DNA of 64,000 nucleotides from positions 2,452,501-2,516,500 of the forward strand of contig NZ_CP004388.1 in NCBI RefSeq assembly GCF_000300235.2. Reading direction: 5' to 3'. Of the stretch, positions 1 through 9,438 are shown piece after piece. Below the pieces are notes generated by a model, which saw nothing but the letters and a program-made list of their open reading frames with translations, was not told the DNA's origin and searched no databases. Made by a program: the position numbers and the translations under genes. The stretch comes from Thalassospira xiamenensis M-5 = DSM 17429 (GTDB lineage Bacteria > Pseudomonadota > Alphaproteobacteria > Rhodospirillales > Thalassospiraceae). Numbering within the stretch: position 1 is the first letter of the stretch; the number at the start of each line of letters is the position of its first letter.

Positions 1-1
1 A

Positions 2-82
2 AGCCGCGTTGCCACGATCAAGCTGCAAGGCGGATCGTTTGCCGGATCAACGGTTGATATCACGGTATCGCCAAAAGGCTGA
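2..82 (+). CDS. C-terminal end of an unidentified protein (partial)
   Basis: Frame 2 is open from the window edge to a TGA at 80-82. It gives 26 residues with a beta-strand-like, small-residue-rich character that end in SPKG. A strong hairpin follows 35 bases later, as expected after a gene end. The family cannot be named from so short a tail. The alternative frames stop early or look less protein-like. Confidence is moderate that this is a real gene end. Confidence 0.5.
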   Translation, partial: SRVATIKLQGGSFAGSTVDITVSPKG

Positions 83-116
83 TCACGGCACCGACGAAAT
101 CCGAATAGACCAGACG

Positions 117-139
117 AAAGGGCGCCGACGGCGCCCTTT
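117..139. terminator. Intrinsic terminator between convergent genes
   Basis: The arms AAAGGGCGCC (117-126) and GGCGCCCTTT (130-139) are perfect complements around a 3-base loop. The hairpin lies between the gene end at 82 and the upp stop at 165, so it can serve both strands. Confidence 0.8.
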
Positions 140-164
140 CGTGTTACTGTATCATGCGATCAGA

Positions 165-815
165 TCAGCGGGTGCCAAACAGACGGTCCCCGGCATCGCC
201 AAGGCCCGGCACGATATAGGCCTTTTCATTCAGCTTCTCGTCAAGGCCCGCAGTATAGACCGGTACATTCGGATGCGCATCATGGAAGACCTTGACCCCT
301 TCGGGGGCCGCGACCAGCGCCATGAAGCGAATGTCTTCATCCTTCACGCCATATTTGTTCAGCGTATCAACTGCCGCCACTGCCGAATTCCCGGTTGCCA
401 GCATCGGATCGACCAGAATGAAGGTCCGGCCTTCGACTTCGGGCAGCTTCACCAGATATTCGACCGGCATGTGGGTTTCGGGATCACGATACAGGCCGAT
501 ATGGCCGATGCGCGCGGACGGCATCAGTTCGATCAGACCATCGGCCATACCAAGACCGGCCCGCAGGATCGGCACGACGGCCAGTTTGCGGCCCTGGATC
601 ATCGGTGCCTTCATCGGGCAGATCGGGGTGACGATATCCTCATAGCTGACCGGCAATTCGCGGGTGATCTCGTAGCCCATCAGCAGCGCAATTTCCTTCA
701 GCAGCTGGCGGAAGGTCTTGGTCGAGGTATCAACCTTGCGCATATGCGTCAGTTTGTGCTGGATCAGCGGGTGATCGAGAATATGAAGATTGGGAAAATC
801 GTTCTGTGTGGTCAT
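165..815 (-). CDS. upp: Uracil phosphoribosyltransferase
   Basis: This enzyme makes UMP from uracil and PRPP in the cytosolic pyrimidine salvage pathway. The 216-residue product has the usual family length. The PRPP-binding loop [11 protein letters not shown] lies near residue 135, and the uracil-binding C-terminal segment [16 protein letters not shown] is intact. [14 protein letters not shown], another family signature, is also present. I chose the ATG at 815 (MTTQNDF) because conserved sequence starts just after it; in-frame ATGs at 830 and 842 would add 5 or 9 residues. The gene stands alone between two terminators. Confidence 0.95.
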   Translation of the reverse strand: MTTQNDFPNLHILDHPLIQHKLTHMRKVDTSTKTFRQLLKEIALLMGYEITRELPVSYEDIVTPICPMKAPMIQGRKLAVVPILRAGLGMADGLIELMPSARIGHIGLYRDPETHMPVEYLVKLPEVEGRTFILVDPMLATGNSAVAAVDTLNKYGVKDEDIRFMALVAAPEGVKVFHDAHPNVPVYTAGLDEKLNEKAYIVPGLGDAGDRLFGTR

Positions 816-971
816 GTTTCTGCCAACCATCCTGATGTGCAAAGCTGCCCGCGTGGCACGTCACGGCTTTGCTTTCCGAAAAACTCTGGCGTACCGCCTA
901 AAGCCTTTGCCCTGTGAAGGCAAGTAGAATGCCGCAAAGATGGCGCAAAAACAAACCCGTTCATCAGAAAA

Positions 972-1005
972 CAGAAAGGGCCGATGCAGCATCTGCACCG
1001 GCCCC
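972..1005 (-). terminator. Intrinsic terminator after the SPOR-domain gene
   Basis: On the minus strand a GC-rich stem, GGGCC paired with GGCCC and extended by a near-complementary GTGCAG/CTGCAT segment with one mismatch, is followed by CCCTTTCTGTTTTC. It lies about 30 bases after the stop of the SPOR-domain gene. Confidence 0.7.
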
Positions 1006-1037
1006 GGTATCATATTGAGCGACACTATATATATGTG

Positions 1038-2114
1038 TCAGTTGACTTCGCGGTCATTGGGCTCGGCCCGGACCGGGAAACCGTCAAGATTCTGGTCCTT
1101 CTTGACCGCACTTGCCTTGTCGCGCGCTTCCTTCATGGTCGTAAATCTGCCAACCCGGACATAATACCAGGTGGCATCCCCTTCGGGGCCACGGGCGACA
1201 ACCGCGACCTCAAGGCCAAGCTTGCGCAATTCTTCGGCGCGCTGGCTGGCATTTTCATGCACCTTGAAGGCCCCCACCTGAACCGAGAACGGGGCGGCCG
1301 CCCCGGACGCGGTTGCTTTGGGCGCAGACGTCGCTGCCGGTTCGGTTTTCTTGGCAACCGTCGTGTTTTCTGCCGCGGCCGCCGGGGCTTCGGGGACCGC
1401 GGGTGCCGCCGGTGCGGATGTGGTTTCTGATGACTTGGCTGCGGCATCATCGGATGATTTGATTTCCGGTGCCTGAAGCTTGCGCGGGGCATTCGCGCCC
1501 TGATCGGCCTGTTCCGCACGGGCCGCCGCCTTTTCGGCGTCGCTCATTTCCGGGGCGACCGGGGCATCATTTCCGTCGGTCGTACCTTCATTGGCCGCCT
1601 CACCGTTTTCTGCGGTATTGCCCGCATCCTCGCCCTCGATCACGGCACTGCGTTCGGCAATCAGATCCCCCACCGGATCATCGGTCGCAGCCGGTGCCGC
1701 CGGGGTTGAGGATGACGTCTCAGTCCCCGACAGAGTACCGGCATCGGGCATTTCGGCTGTCGGTGCCGGGTTTGATGTCGGACTTTCGGGCAGGGTTGCC
1801 AGAATTTCGGCCTGCCCTGCCGGTTTTTCGTTGGCTGCCATCTGTTCGTCAGGGTCCATGAACAGCCCAGCGCCGACCAGCATGCCGACAAAGAACAAGA
1901 CCAGACCGAGCATGCCGGCACCGGTTGCGAGACCCAGTAAGGTTTTGCGATCCATTTCTGCTATCCGCCCATTTTGTGACTGTCGATGACGCCCGCCGTC
2001 CTCACCATGACCATTGCGGCCATAAATAAACGCCGGTAAGGGCGCGTCTTTCTGCGGTTCCGGTTTCGGGTCCGCATGCAGGTCGGTGCGGTTGTTTTCG
2101 TCTTCGCCAGCCAT
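1038..2114 (-). CDS. Membrane-anchored SPOR-domain protein
   Basis: The 358-residue product has a polar N-terminal cytoplasmic tail of about 57 residues and one transmembrane helix at about residues 58-85 (LLGLATGAGMLGLVLFFVGM). A long Ala/Pro/Glu-rich, low-complexity periplasmic linker follows. The C-terminal SPOR domain (about 275-355) begins AAPFSVQVGAFKV and contains WYYVRVGRF. SPOR domains bind denuded septal peptidoglycan, so a role at the division site or in envelope maintenance is likely; this is family knowledge, not proof. An AAAGGA ribosome site precedes the ATG at 2114. It could be annotated FtsN-like, but sequence outside the SPOR domain does not support a specific name. Confidence 0.85.
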   Translation of the reverse strand: MAGEDENNRTDLHADPKPEPQKDAPLPAFIYGRNGHGEDGGRHRQSQNGRIAEMDRKTLLGLATGAGMLGLVLFFVGMLVGAGLFMDPDEQMAANEKPAGQAEILATLPESPTSNPAPTAEMPDAGTLSGTETSSSTPAAPAATDDPVGDLIAERSAVIEGEDAGNTAENGEAANEGTTDGNDAPVAPEMSDAEKAAARAEQADQGANAPRKLQAPEIKSSDDAAAKSSETTSAPAAPAVPEAPAAAAENTTVAKKTEPAATSAPKATASGAAAPFSVQVGAFKVHENASQRAEELRKLGLEVAVVARGPEGDATWYYVRVGRFTTMKEARDKASAVKKDQNLDGFPVRAEPNDREVN

Positions 2115-2340
2115 TTTCTGCCGGTCCTTTACGACTGATTATCTGTAAATATCGCGCGTATCCGTCATGGCGATTGAACCCCGCCACAGGCTACCCTGCT
2201 TCTTTTAGGGCACAGGCCGTTTATAAAACGCTAAAAACGCTGGCCCGGTCGCACCCAAAATCGCGCGTCGATATGCAGATTGCAGATGTCATGAAACTTT
2301 GGCGATTTCAAAGCACGGATGTCGCAAAACCGGCCAGCAG

Positions 2341-2521
2341 GACAAAAAAAGGGAGGCTGGTATATAGCCCGGAATTGTCCCGCACAATTTCCGGATACCA
2401 GCCCCCTCGAGTGAGAGAGATCGACCTTCGGGGAGAGAGAGTCCCGAAGAACAGTGGCCATCAGGTACGCCATGTCAGCCTGATGGCCCGTCGCAAACGA
2501 CGTTGCCGTCTGCATTTGACA
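2341..2521 (-). ncRNA. Candidate structured small RNA with CU-rich loops and its own terminator
   Basis: Read on the minus strand, about 180 bases fold into four consecutive hairpins. The stems are CGTCG/CGACG (2489-2502), a perfect 10-bp GGCCATCAGG/CCTGATGGCC stem (2456-2488), CTTCGGG/CCCGAAG (2426-2449), and a two-tier stem GGCTGGTAT/ATACCAGCC (2355-2403) with an inner CCGGAA/TTCCGG helix. The last stem is followed by CTCCC and seven T residues (2344-2350), an intrinsic terminator. The third loop (ACUCUCUCUC) and the next linker (GAUCUCUCUCACUC) are CU-rich and could pair with purine-rich ribosome sites. It does not match the layout of 6S, SRP, tmRNA or RNase P RNA. Transcription is predicted, not shown. 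Confidence 0.6.
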
Positions 2522-2527
2522 AACACA

Positions 2528-2579
2528 GTCATAGAGCATCATAAATCTAATTGCAAACGATTATCACACTCGTTCGCAA
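2528..2579 (-). promoter_or_regulatory. Predicted promoter and Fur-like operator of the candidate small RNA
   Basis: An inverted repeat (2551-2579) has arms TTGCAAACGA and TCGTTCGCAA, with one mismatch, around TTATCACAC. On the minus strand the same bases supply a possible -35 TTGCAA (2556-2551), 17 bases from a possible -10 TATGAC (2533-2528); TATGAT at 2543-2538 is an alternative -10. The half-site TGCAAACGATTAT resembles the site before the TonB-dependent receptor at 25.3 kb. Binding by Fur is an inference. Confidence 0.45.
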
Positions 2580-2814
2580 TTTTTCTTGTGTTTTTTCAAT
2601 AGCCATTCGAAATTCACGGGATTCCCGGCCCCGATTTCGCGCCCGTCACGAATATATAGAATACTGTATACCGCGAAAAACATGGGGTTTGGGGCAATAG
2701 CGCTATTGTGTTTGCCGCCAAGCTCTGTTTGGATCAAACCAATTACCCCCCAAGAGGTAGACCGGGAACGAAGCACCAAAAGAACCATAAAAAACTGGCT
2801 CTGGAGTGTAATGA

Positions 2815-5100
2815 ATGACGGGAGACAAAGCCGCGAAGACGGCTATTGCAGGGGGCGCTACGGGCCTCCTGACGTTACGACGCATCCTGCTTGTAACAGG
2901 TTTGCTTTTATCGGGTGCAGTCACATGGATGTTGCTGTGGACCGGTGACACCTATCGAAACTTTGCCGTTGATACGCTGAACAATTCGGTCGGCGGCACA
3001 GTCAATTTCTTTGTCCGTTCACGCGTGGCACAGGATTACGCAGACAAGGTCACGCCGATTGTCAATGAATGGTCGCGCCTTGGCAGTCTGGTCAAAAGCT
3101 ATCAGGATAACGATCAGGCCCGCATGAAGGCCGAACTTAACATCCTTTCCAATGCCAGCCAGGTCGTTCAGGGCGAACTGGTTCTGGTCGAAACCATCGC
3201 CTATGACACCGACTTCAACCAGCTTGCAACCTCGGATGCCAATCTGGGGGCCAGTGTCACCGATGATGCGGCGGTGATGGATTACCTTAAAACACGCGAC
3301 AAGGCCGATGCCCGCAAACCGGTGACCTATATGTGGGCAACCCCAACCGGCAAACCGGTTTTCAGCACCATCGTTCCGGTCGGCGGTTTTCGTGCTGTCG
3401 GCTTTATGGAAGTCATCACCGATCCCCTGCCTACCCTTACAGGTATCGGCAAGGTGCTTGGCGGTAATTTCCGCATTCTTGGCAGCGACGGCAATGTGCT
3501 GTTTGAAAGCCTTGAAGACGGGGACGCCAGCGAAGGCGGCGAAGCCCTGGCCCCAACGGCCGATAGCGAAGCCCCGGCCCCGGCGGAAGCAAAACCCACC
3601 GAAGCAGCGGGCGGCACCCATCGTGCCACGGTCGATATCGAAATCGGCAATGACCGTGGTGGGGTCTGGGCCACCGCCACGTTTGATCGCGATATTACCG
3701 ACTTCTATTCCCAGACCGACGATCTTCGAACGCTCTCGATCGAAATTCTGGTCGCCGTCCTTCTGGTTGGCTGGATCGCTGGCTGGATATTGCTCAGAAC
3801 CACGGTATTTCGCAATCTGCGCGCCTTTGCCGGGGCAATGACATCGATCTCGAACGGGGATACCAATGTCCGCCTGCCCCGGGTCGGGTCCGATGAAATC
3901 GGCGAAATGCGCAAGGCGCTGGTCGGCCTGCGCGAAGCCGTGCGTCAGGCCATGATCCTGCAAAACATGGTCGAAAATACCCCGACCATGACGGCCCTCA
4001 TCACGCCTGAAGGCGAACTGACATATCTGAATGCCAGTGCGCAAACCTATGTCGGTGGCGATGCGGCTTCGGTTTCGGGCGACTTCCTCAAGGTCGGTGC
4101 GGAATTCCAGAACCGGCTTTCCAATCCGGCCAACCTGCCCTTTACCGAAGTGGTCAAAACCGAACGCGATCACCTTGAACTTCTGGCAGCCCCGGTGCGC
4201 GACAAGGACAATGTCCTTGTCGGCACCATGCTGGCCTGGAACGTTGTGACCGAACGCGAAGAAAGCCGCATCGCGGTCAGCGAAATGATGGCCGAGGTCG
4301 CCCGCGTGGCGCAATCGGTCACCGAACAGTCCGAAGGGCTTCTTGGCCTTGCCCGTGATCTGACCAGCCAGTCGGAAAACACGGTCGATCAGTCAGGCAG
4401 CGCGCTTGACGTCTCGCGCGAGGCGGCAAGCAACACCCAGAACGTCGCCACCGCGGTCGAGGAACTTTCATCCTCGATTGCCGAAATCAACCGTCAGGCA
4501 TCCGAGGCCGCAAACGTGACCAACCGGGCACGCACCGAGGCCGAAGAAAGCCAGCGCAATATCGTATCGCTTGAAAAGGCAAGCTCGGAAATCGGATCGA
4601 TCATTGATCTGATCAACGATATCGCGCATCGCACCAAGCTTCTGTCGCTTAATGCGACCATCGAAGCCGAACGGGCGGGCGAACTGGGGCGCGGCTTTGC
4701 CGTTGTCGCAAACGAAGTCAAATCGCTTGCCGATCAGACCGCGAGTGCGACCGGCCAGATCGGCGATCTGACTACTGCGATCCAGCAGGAAGTCCAGAAA
4801 GCCGCCCATTCCATCAGCACGGTGGGCGACGTTATTCATCAAGTCAACGATATCCAGTCGACCATCACCCATTCGGTGGATGAACAGCGCCGTGCCACCA
4901 GCGAGATTTCGGAAAACGTGCAACGCATTGCATCAGGCGCCGGATCGATGGACCAGATGATCCGGTTCGTGAATGACGGTGCCCAAAGCACGGGCCGCTC
5001 GGCCCATGACCTCAACACTGCCAGCCGCGAACTTTCCGACATGGCGCGCAATCTTTCCGAACGCATGAAGGAATTCAGCGAACGGATGAAACTGACTTGA
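2815..5100 (+). CDS. Methyl-accepting chemotaxis protein with HAMP and PAS domains
   Basis: This is a 761-residue transmembrane chemoreceptor. A first transmembrane helix (about 22-42) is followed by a periplasmic sensor region of about 270 residues with an acidic Ala/Pro/Glu-rich insert near 235-265. A second transmembrane helix (about 307-325, [17 protein letters not shown]), a HAMP domain (about 326-380), a PAS-like domain (about 385-480) and the signalling coiled coil (about 500-750) complete it. The signalling tip reads [20 protein letters not shown] instead of the usual [21 protein letters not shown] lies 9 bases before the ATG at 2815. The ligand is unknown, and no che genes lie nearby. 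Confidence 0.92.
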   Translation: MTGDKAAKTAIAGGATGLLTLRRILLVTGLLLSGAVTWMLLWTGDTYRNFAVDTLNNSVGGTVNFFVRSRVAQDYADKVTPIVNEWSRLGSLVKSYQDNDQARMKAELNILSNASQVVQGELVLVETIAYDTDFNQLATSDANLGASVTDDAAVMDYLKTRDKADARKPVTYMWATPTGKPVFSTIVPVGGFRAVGFMEVITDPLPTLTGIGKVLGGNFRILGSDGNVLFESLEDGDASEGGEALAPTADSEAPAPAEAKPTEAAGGTHRATVDIEIGNDRGGVWATATFDRDITDFYSQTDDLRTLSIEILVAVLLVGWIAGWILLRTTVFRNLRAFAGAMTSISNGDTNVRLPRVGSDEIGEMRKALVGLREAVRQAMILQNMVENTPTMTALITPEGELTYLNASAQTYVGGDAASVSGDFLKVGAEFQNRLSNPANLPFTEVVKTERDHLELLAAPVRDKDNVLVGTMLAWNVVTEREESRIAVSEMMAEVARVAQSVTEQSEGLLGLARDLTSQSENTVDQSGSALDVSREAASNTQNVATAVEELSSSIAEINRQASEAANVTNRARTEAEESQRNIVSLEKASSEIGSIIDLINDIAHRTKLLSLNATIEAERAGELGRGFAVVANEVKSLADQTASATGQIGDLTTAIQQEVQKAAHSISTVGDVIHQVNDIQSTITHSVDEQRRATSEISENVQRIASGAGSMDQMIRFVNDGAQSTGRSAHDLNTASRELSDMARNLSERMKEFSERMKLT

Positions 5101-5131
5101 TCGTACCTGCCTGAAACAGGCCACGACACAA

Positions 5132-5160
5132 AAAGGCGGCACATATCGCGTGCCGCCTTT
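5132..5160. terminator. Bidirectional intrinsic terminator
   Basis: AAAGGCGGCAC (5132-5142) pairs perfectly with GTGCCGCCTTT (5150-5160). It lies between the convergent chemoreceptor and cupin genes. Confidence 0.85.
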
Positions 5161-5183
5161 CGCGTTTTCCACTGGTCGCCTGT

Positions 5184-5486
5184 TTAAGCCAGCGGTTCAG
5201 GATCAAGCAATATGAACGATCCGCGGCAACCGGGCAAAATGCGGTGCCGAACCCCGCGTGGGATCAGGTGAAAATCACCAGCCTTAAGGTGCATCGGCAC
5301 CTGATCAAGCTCCAGCACCAGTTCACCCTCCAGCATCAGGATCGCTTCATCCCAATCCGAATGCATTTCCTCGGCAAGGCCGACGGCATCTGCCTTGAAA
5401 AGTTTCATCCGGACACAGCCAAAATCTGCAAGAACCCGGCCCTTCCATCCGTCGGAAAGCTGTGCTGCAACGGCGGCCAAATTCAT
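5184..5486 (-). CDS. Small cupin-domain protein
   Basis: The product of about 100 residues is essentially one cupin barrel. It contains HSDWDEAILMLEGELVLELD and then GDFHLIPRGVRHRI, the two conserved cupin motifs with candidate metal ligands (His, Asp/Glu, His). Single-domain cupins include isomerases, dioxygenases and small-molecule sensors, so no reaction is assigned. The ATG at 5486 follows an AGGG-type ribosome site; an upstream in-frame start at 5519 would add 11 charged residues. It is convergent with the chemoreceptor gene. Confidence 0.75.
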   Translation of the reverse strand: MNLAAVAAQLSDGWKGRVLADFGCVRMKLFKADAVGLAEEMHSDWDEAILMLEGELVLELDQVPMHLKAGDFHLIPRGVRHRILPGCRGSFILLDPEPLA

Positions 5487-5585
5487 ATTCTTTCCCTTTC
5501 CATTCGCAACAACCCCCATCGCAAATCATGCATATCGGGCGCGTGGGCCTTATGAAGAAAGGCGTTCACGCAATGACCCACGGCC

Positions 5586-8213
5586 TCATACCGCCCGCGA
5601 TTTCGATGCGATTTCATACAGATCGCGGGAAATGTCCGGTTTGGCGAGGATACGATCAAGGGCTGCCTTCATCAGGCCGGCCCGCGCCTCGTCATATTTC
5701 GCCCATTTGCCAAGCGGCGCGCAAAGCCGTGCCGCGACCTGCGGGTTGATATCGTCAAGCTCGATCAGGCGGTCGGTATAAAACGCATATCCGCTGCCGT
5801 CCGCCGCGTGGAAGTGGCGCGGGTTGGCCATGGCAAACGCCCCGATAAGCGACCGTACCTTGTTCGGGTTGCGCATGGTAAAGAGCGGATGGCTCATCAG
5901 GTCCTTCACGCGCGACAGCGTATCATCGCGTGATGACATCGCCTGCAGGCCAAACCATTTATCCATCACCACCGTATCCGTGCCAAAGCGCGCCTCGAAA
6001 TCGGCAAGTGCTTCGGCCCGGCCCGGATGATCCAGATGGTTCAGCACCGAAAGGGCCGCCATCCGATCCGTCATGTTATCGGCCGTGCGATATTGCTCGG
6101 CTGCCAGATCGGCAAATTCGCCCTCTCCGCTTGCCACCAGATAGGAAAGTGCGGTTGCGCGTAACGCCCGCTGCCCGGCCGATTCCGCGTCCGGGGTAAA
6201 GGCCGCGTTTGACGCGTTCTGGTGATAGGCATTGCCAAATTCGGCCCGCAAATCCGATCCGATGCGCTTTCGCAACGCATTGCGCACCTGATGGATCGCG
6301 TCCGGGTTGGCGGGTTTGCGCTGCTCCGAAAGGAATTCTTCCCCCGGCAGGACAAGCGCATCGGCGCGAAACGCCTTATCAAGATCGTCATTGATCAGGG
6401 TCGCACGCATCGCCGCCACAAATTCGGTCACATCGCCCAATGCCGCGTCCGCATCGCCGCCATTCTTTTCAAATTCGGCAATGGCCGAAAGCATCAGCGC
6501 GGTCGCATATTTCTGCCCCGCTTCCCAGCGATTGAACGCATCGCTGTCATGGCCCATCAGGAACACAAGCTCCTCATGCCGCTGTTCGGTCGCGATATTC
6601 ACCGGGGCGGAAAAACCACGGTTGAACGACACGACCGGCACCTGATCGATATTATCAAACACGAATGTCTGTTCGGCCTCGGTCAGTTGCACGGTGCGCG
6701 AAACAAGCTCCCTTCCATCCCGGCCCAGAAGGCCAATCGCGATTGGCATATGAAGGGCCACCTTGTCCGGCTGCCCCGGTGTCGGTGCGGTTTTCTGGGA
6801 AACCGTCAGGCGGAACTGCTTGGCCTCCGTATCATGTTCGCCCCGCCAGCTCAGGCTCGGCGTCCCCGCCTGCGAATACCAGATTTTAAGCTGGCTCAGG
6901 TCAACCTCGTTGGCATCTTCCATCGCCTTGGCAAAATCATCGCAGGTCACGGCCTGCCCGTCATGCCGGTCGAAATAAAGATCGATCCCCTTGCGGTAGC
7001 CCTCTGCGCCCAACAGGGTATGCATCATGCGGATCAACTCCGCGCCCTTTTCATAGACCGTCGCGGTATAGAAATTGTTGATTTCCATATAGCTGTCCGG
7101 GCGCACCGGGTGGGCCAACGGCCCGCCATCTTCGGGGAACTGGCGCGCACGAAGTTGGGCTACATCCTTGATGCGCTGCACCGGGCGGGACCGCTGATCA
7201 GCCGAAAATTCCTGATCGCGGAAAACCGTCAGGCCTTCCTTAAGCGATAACTGGAACCAGTCCCGGCATGTCACCCGGTTGCCCGACCAGTTGTGGAAAT
7301 ATTCATGCGCAACAATCGATTCGATCAATTCATAATCCGTATCGGTCGCGGTATCGGGCTTGGCCAGGATGTATTTGGCGTTAAACACATTCAGGCTCTT
7401 GTTTTCCATCGCCCCCATATTGAAGTCGGAAACCGCGACGATATTGAAAAGGTCCAGATCGTATTCGAGGCCATAAACCTCCTCATCCCACTTCATCGAC
7501 CGTTTCAGGCTATCCATCGCGTAATCGCAACGGTCTTCATTGCCATGTTCGACAAAAATGCGCAGCGCAACATCGCGGCCCGACATGGTCTTGAAGCTGT
7601 CCTCAACGCATGCAAGGTCCCCCGCCACCAGCGCAAAAAGGTAACTCGGCTTCGGGAACGGATCTTCCCACACCGCGTAATGCCGGTTGCCGTCAAGATC
7701 ACCGCTATTGATCAGATTGCCGTTGGATAACAAAACCGGGCAGCTCGCCTTGTCGGCATGGATCGTGACTTTATAGGTCGCCATCACATCCGGGCGATCT
7801 GGGAAATAGGTGATGCGGCGGAATCCTTCCGCCTCGCACTGCGTACAGAACGCGCTTTGCGATACATAAAGCCCCTCAAGCCGCGTATTGGCCGCAGGCG
7901 ATATCTGGGTTTCGATATCCACCACAAATGTCTCGCCCGGCGCGCTAAAGCTTAAGCCCGATGGATCGACACTATATTCATCAACACCAAGCCTGCGATC
8001 ATCAACCGCAATCGACACCAGCTTCATGTCTTCGCCGTCAAGATGGACCATGTCGCCGCCGCCGGTCCCACGCACAGGATTCGCATGCACGAACAGCCGC
8101 GATTTCACATTTGTAACATCCCGATCAAGCTCGAATACCAGTTCGACCTTCTCGACCAGAAAGGCCGGTGCGGTGTAATCTTCGCGGCGGATGACTTGCG
8201 GTTGATCAGACAT
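5586..8213 (-). CDS. pepN: Aminopeptidase N (M1 family zinc metallopeptidase)
   Basis: This cytosolic exopeptidase removes N-terminal residues from peptides. The 875-residue product has the exopeptidase motif GAMEN with its Glu at 270. The zinc site is HEYFH (His303, Glu304, His307) with the third ligand Glu326 in LKEGLTVF. An N-terminal beta domain, the catalytic domain and a long alpha-helical C-terminal region fit the gamma-proteobacterial-type PepN layout and length. The ATG at 8213 (MSDQPQ) follows AAGGA; a TTG 60 bases further upstream is less likely. Confidence 0.96.
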   Translation of the reverse strand: MSDQPQVIRREDYTAPAFLVEKVELVFELDRDVTNVKSRLFVHANPVRGTGGGDMVHLDGEDMKLVSIAVDDRRLGVDEYSVDPSGLSFSAPGETFVVDIETQISPAANTRLEGLYVSQSAFCTQCEAEGFRRITYFPDRPDVMATYKVTIHADKASCPVLLSNGNLINSGDLDGNRHYAVWEDPFPKPSYLFALVAGDLACVEDSFKTMSGRDVALRIFVEHGNEDRCDYAMDSLKRSMKWDEEVYGLEYDLDLFNIVAVSDFNMGAMENKSLNVFNAKYILAKPDTATDTDYELIESIVAHEYFHNWSGNRVTCRDWFQLSLKEGLTVFRDQEFSADQRSRPVQRIKDVAQLRARQFPEDGGPLAHPVRPDSYMEINNFYTATVYEKGAELIRMMHTLLGAEGYRKGIDLYFDRHDGQAVTCDDFAKAMEDANEVDLSQLKIWYSQAGTPSLSWRGEHDTEAKQFRLTVSQKTAPTPGQPDKVALHMPIAIGLLGRDGRELVSRTVQLTEAEQTFVFDNIDQVPVVSFNRGFSAPVNIATEQRHEELVFLMGHDSDAFNRWEAGQKYATALMLSAIAEFEKNGGDADAALGDVTEFVAAMRATLINDDLDKAFRADALVLPGEEFLSEQRKPANPDAIHQVRNALRKRIGSDLRAEFGNAYHQNASNAAFTPDAESAGQRALRATALSYLVASGEGEFADLAAEQYRTADNMTDRMAALSVLNHLDHPGRAEALADFEARFGTDTVVMDKWFGLQAMSSRDDTLSRVKDLMSHPLFTMRNPNKVRSLIGAFAMANPRHFHAADGSGYAFYTDRLIELDDINPQVAARLCAPLGKWAKYDEARAGLMKAALDRILAKPDISRDLYEIASKSRAV

Positions 8214-8633
8214 CAGACAGTCCTTTTTCCCTTGGTCTGCGCGGCGTTGCCGGTGATTGTATAAAATCGCCAATGTTGCAGCGCGGCGCAGTTCTTCAAA
8301 ACTGAATTTCGTTCATTAACCCAACAGATAAGGTAAATTTCACTTTCCGACAAATGCAGAGTTTACGAGCCCGATTTTAGTCGTCATAATCATCAGTGGT
8401 GGCGCGAGGGGGGCCGAAGTTTCACATTTCGTGGGGCGAGAGTGATCTTTGGTTTCCCTCACTCCTTTCTGCCAGCGCAGCAAGGACGCATCAGGGTCGC
8501 ACCACACCAGACAAACAATGTCATCCCGGTTTATCGTCCCCTCACCTTAATATTATCGTGAGACGCCGTTAAAAGATAACGGGATGGAATAATCGCGACC
8601 TTTTAAGGGAAATGACTTCCGGGGAAATCGCCA
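8214..8633. other. Divergent intergenic region between pepN and the response regulator gene
   Basis: These 420 bases carry no convincing gene. Both flanking genes read outwards from it, so it must hold two promoters. A small inverted repeat, CCGTT (8566-8570) and AACGG (8578-8582), lies about 50 bases before the response regulator start. Nothing else stands out. Confidence 0.5.
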
Positions 8634-9305
8634 ATGGCTGACAGCTTCCAGATTCTGATCGCAGACGACCACCCGCTTGTGCGTGGTGCCCTCAAACAGG
8701 CCCTGTCATCAGAATTGGAAAACGTCACACTGTACGAGGCCGGAAGCCTGTCTGAAGCCATCGAACAGATCGAAGCCCATAGCGGCGATATCGACCTTGT
8801 CCTGCTGGACCTGCACATGCCCGGCATGAACGGCTTTACCGGCCTGTTCACCTTACGCGCTTCCTATCCCGACATCCCGGTTTCCATCGTCTCGGCCAGT
8901 CAGGAACTGCCGGTTGTCAGACGCTCCATTGAATATGGCGCATCGGCCTTCGTTCCGAAATCCGCCCCTGTTGATCAGATCGGAACGGCCATCCGCACCG
9001 TTCTGAATGGCGATATGTGGATGCCCGACTGGGCACGTGACGCGATTGAAAACGGCCCCGCCGATGACGAGGCCACCGGCCTTGCCGAAAAAATCGGCCA
9101 ACTGACGCCACAGCAATTGCGCGTGCTCAACATGCTGACCGAAGGCAAACTGAACAAACAGATCGCCTACGAGCTTGACGTGACCGAAGCCACCGTAAAG
9201 GCCCATGTATCGGCGATCCTGCGCAAACTGTCGGTCCATAGCCGCACCCAGGCTGTCATCATGGCCCGCGAACTGCAATTGCAGGAACCGGCCATCGACG
9301 CCTGA
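8634..9305 (+). CDS. NarL/FixJ-type response regulator, CrbR/ErdR-like
   Basis: The 223-residue product has an N-terminal receiver domain with acidic pocket Asp11-Asp12, phospho-acceptor Asp59 (VLLDLHMPGMNG) and Lys in FVPKSAP. A C-terminal LuxR-type helix-turn-helix (about 150-212) carries NKQIAYELDVTEATVKAHVS. The receiver text and the HTH closely resemble CrbR/ErdR (AgmR-type) regulators, which control acetate and alcohol metabolism with SSS-type hybrid kinases. A kinase of that type is encoded at 14859-18845. No kinase is adjacent, so pairing is inferred. Confidence 0.88.
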   Translation: MADSFQILIADDHPLVRGALKQALSSELENVTLYEAGSLSEAIEQIEAHSGDIDLVLLDLHMPGMNGFTGLFTLRASYPDIPVSIVSASQELPVVRRSIEYGASAFVPKSAPVDQIGTAIRTVLNGDMWMPDWARDAIENGPADDEATGLAEKIGQLTPQQLRVLNMLTEGKLNKQIAYELDVTEATVKAHVSAILRKLSVHSRTQAVIMARELQLQEPAIDA

Positions 9306-9368
9306 CGGGTCGCTGCGGCAATCTCCTGACCAATTAATTCTATTTCGCGTTCAATCTGGCTATGCTAT

Positions 9369-9389
9369 TGAATAATCATTCATTATTCA
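9369..9389. promoter_or_regulatory. AT-rich inverted repeat before the outer-membrane protein gene
   Basis: TGAATAA (9369-9375) and TTATTCA (9383-9389) are perfect inverted arms around a 7-base spacer, 50 bases before the start of the barrel protein gene. The position suits an operator. The regulator is unknown. Confidence 0.3.
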
Positions 9390-9438
9390 CCTCGTCGCCT
9401 AGTCGACAGACTGCGATAGCAAACAGAGCCACAAAATC

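Larger units (their letters stand above)
2115..2814. other. 700-base intergenic region holding a candidate small RNA gene
   Basis: The region separates the divergent SPOR-domain and chemoreceptor genes. Its centre (about 2341-2580) holds four hairpins, an oligo-T tract on the minus strand and a Fur-like inverted repeat, annotated separately. The parts at 2115-2340 and 2581-2800 show no convincing reading frame and presumably hold the promoters of the flanking genes. The open frame at 2231-2542 on the minus strand runs through the hairpins and its predicted protein looks unlike any family. Confidence 0.6.

Noticed and set aside
2231..2542. 103-codon frame through the structured intergenic region
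   Set aside because: It crosses four hairpins and a terminator, and its predicted product has no homology-like features; an RNA gene explains the region better.
3019..4314. 431-codon open frame antisense to the chemoreceptor gene
   Set aside because: The plus-strand chemoreceptor has all expected domains; the antisense translation is His/Arg/Gly-rich and without motifs.
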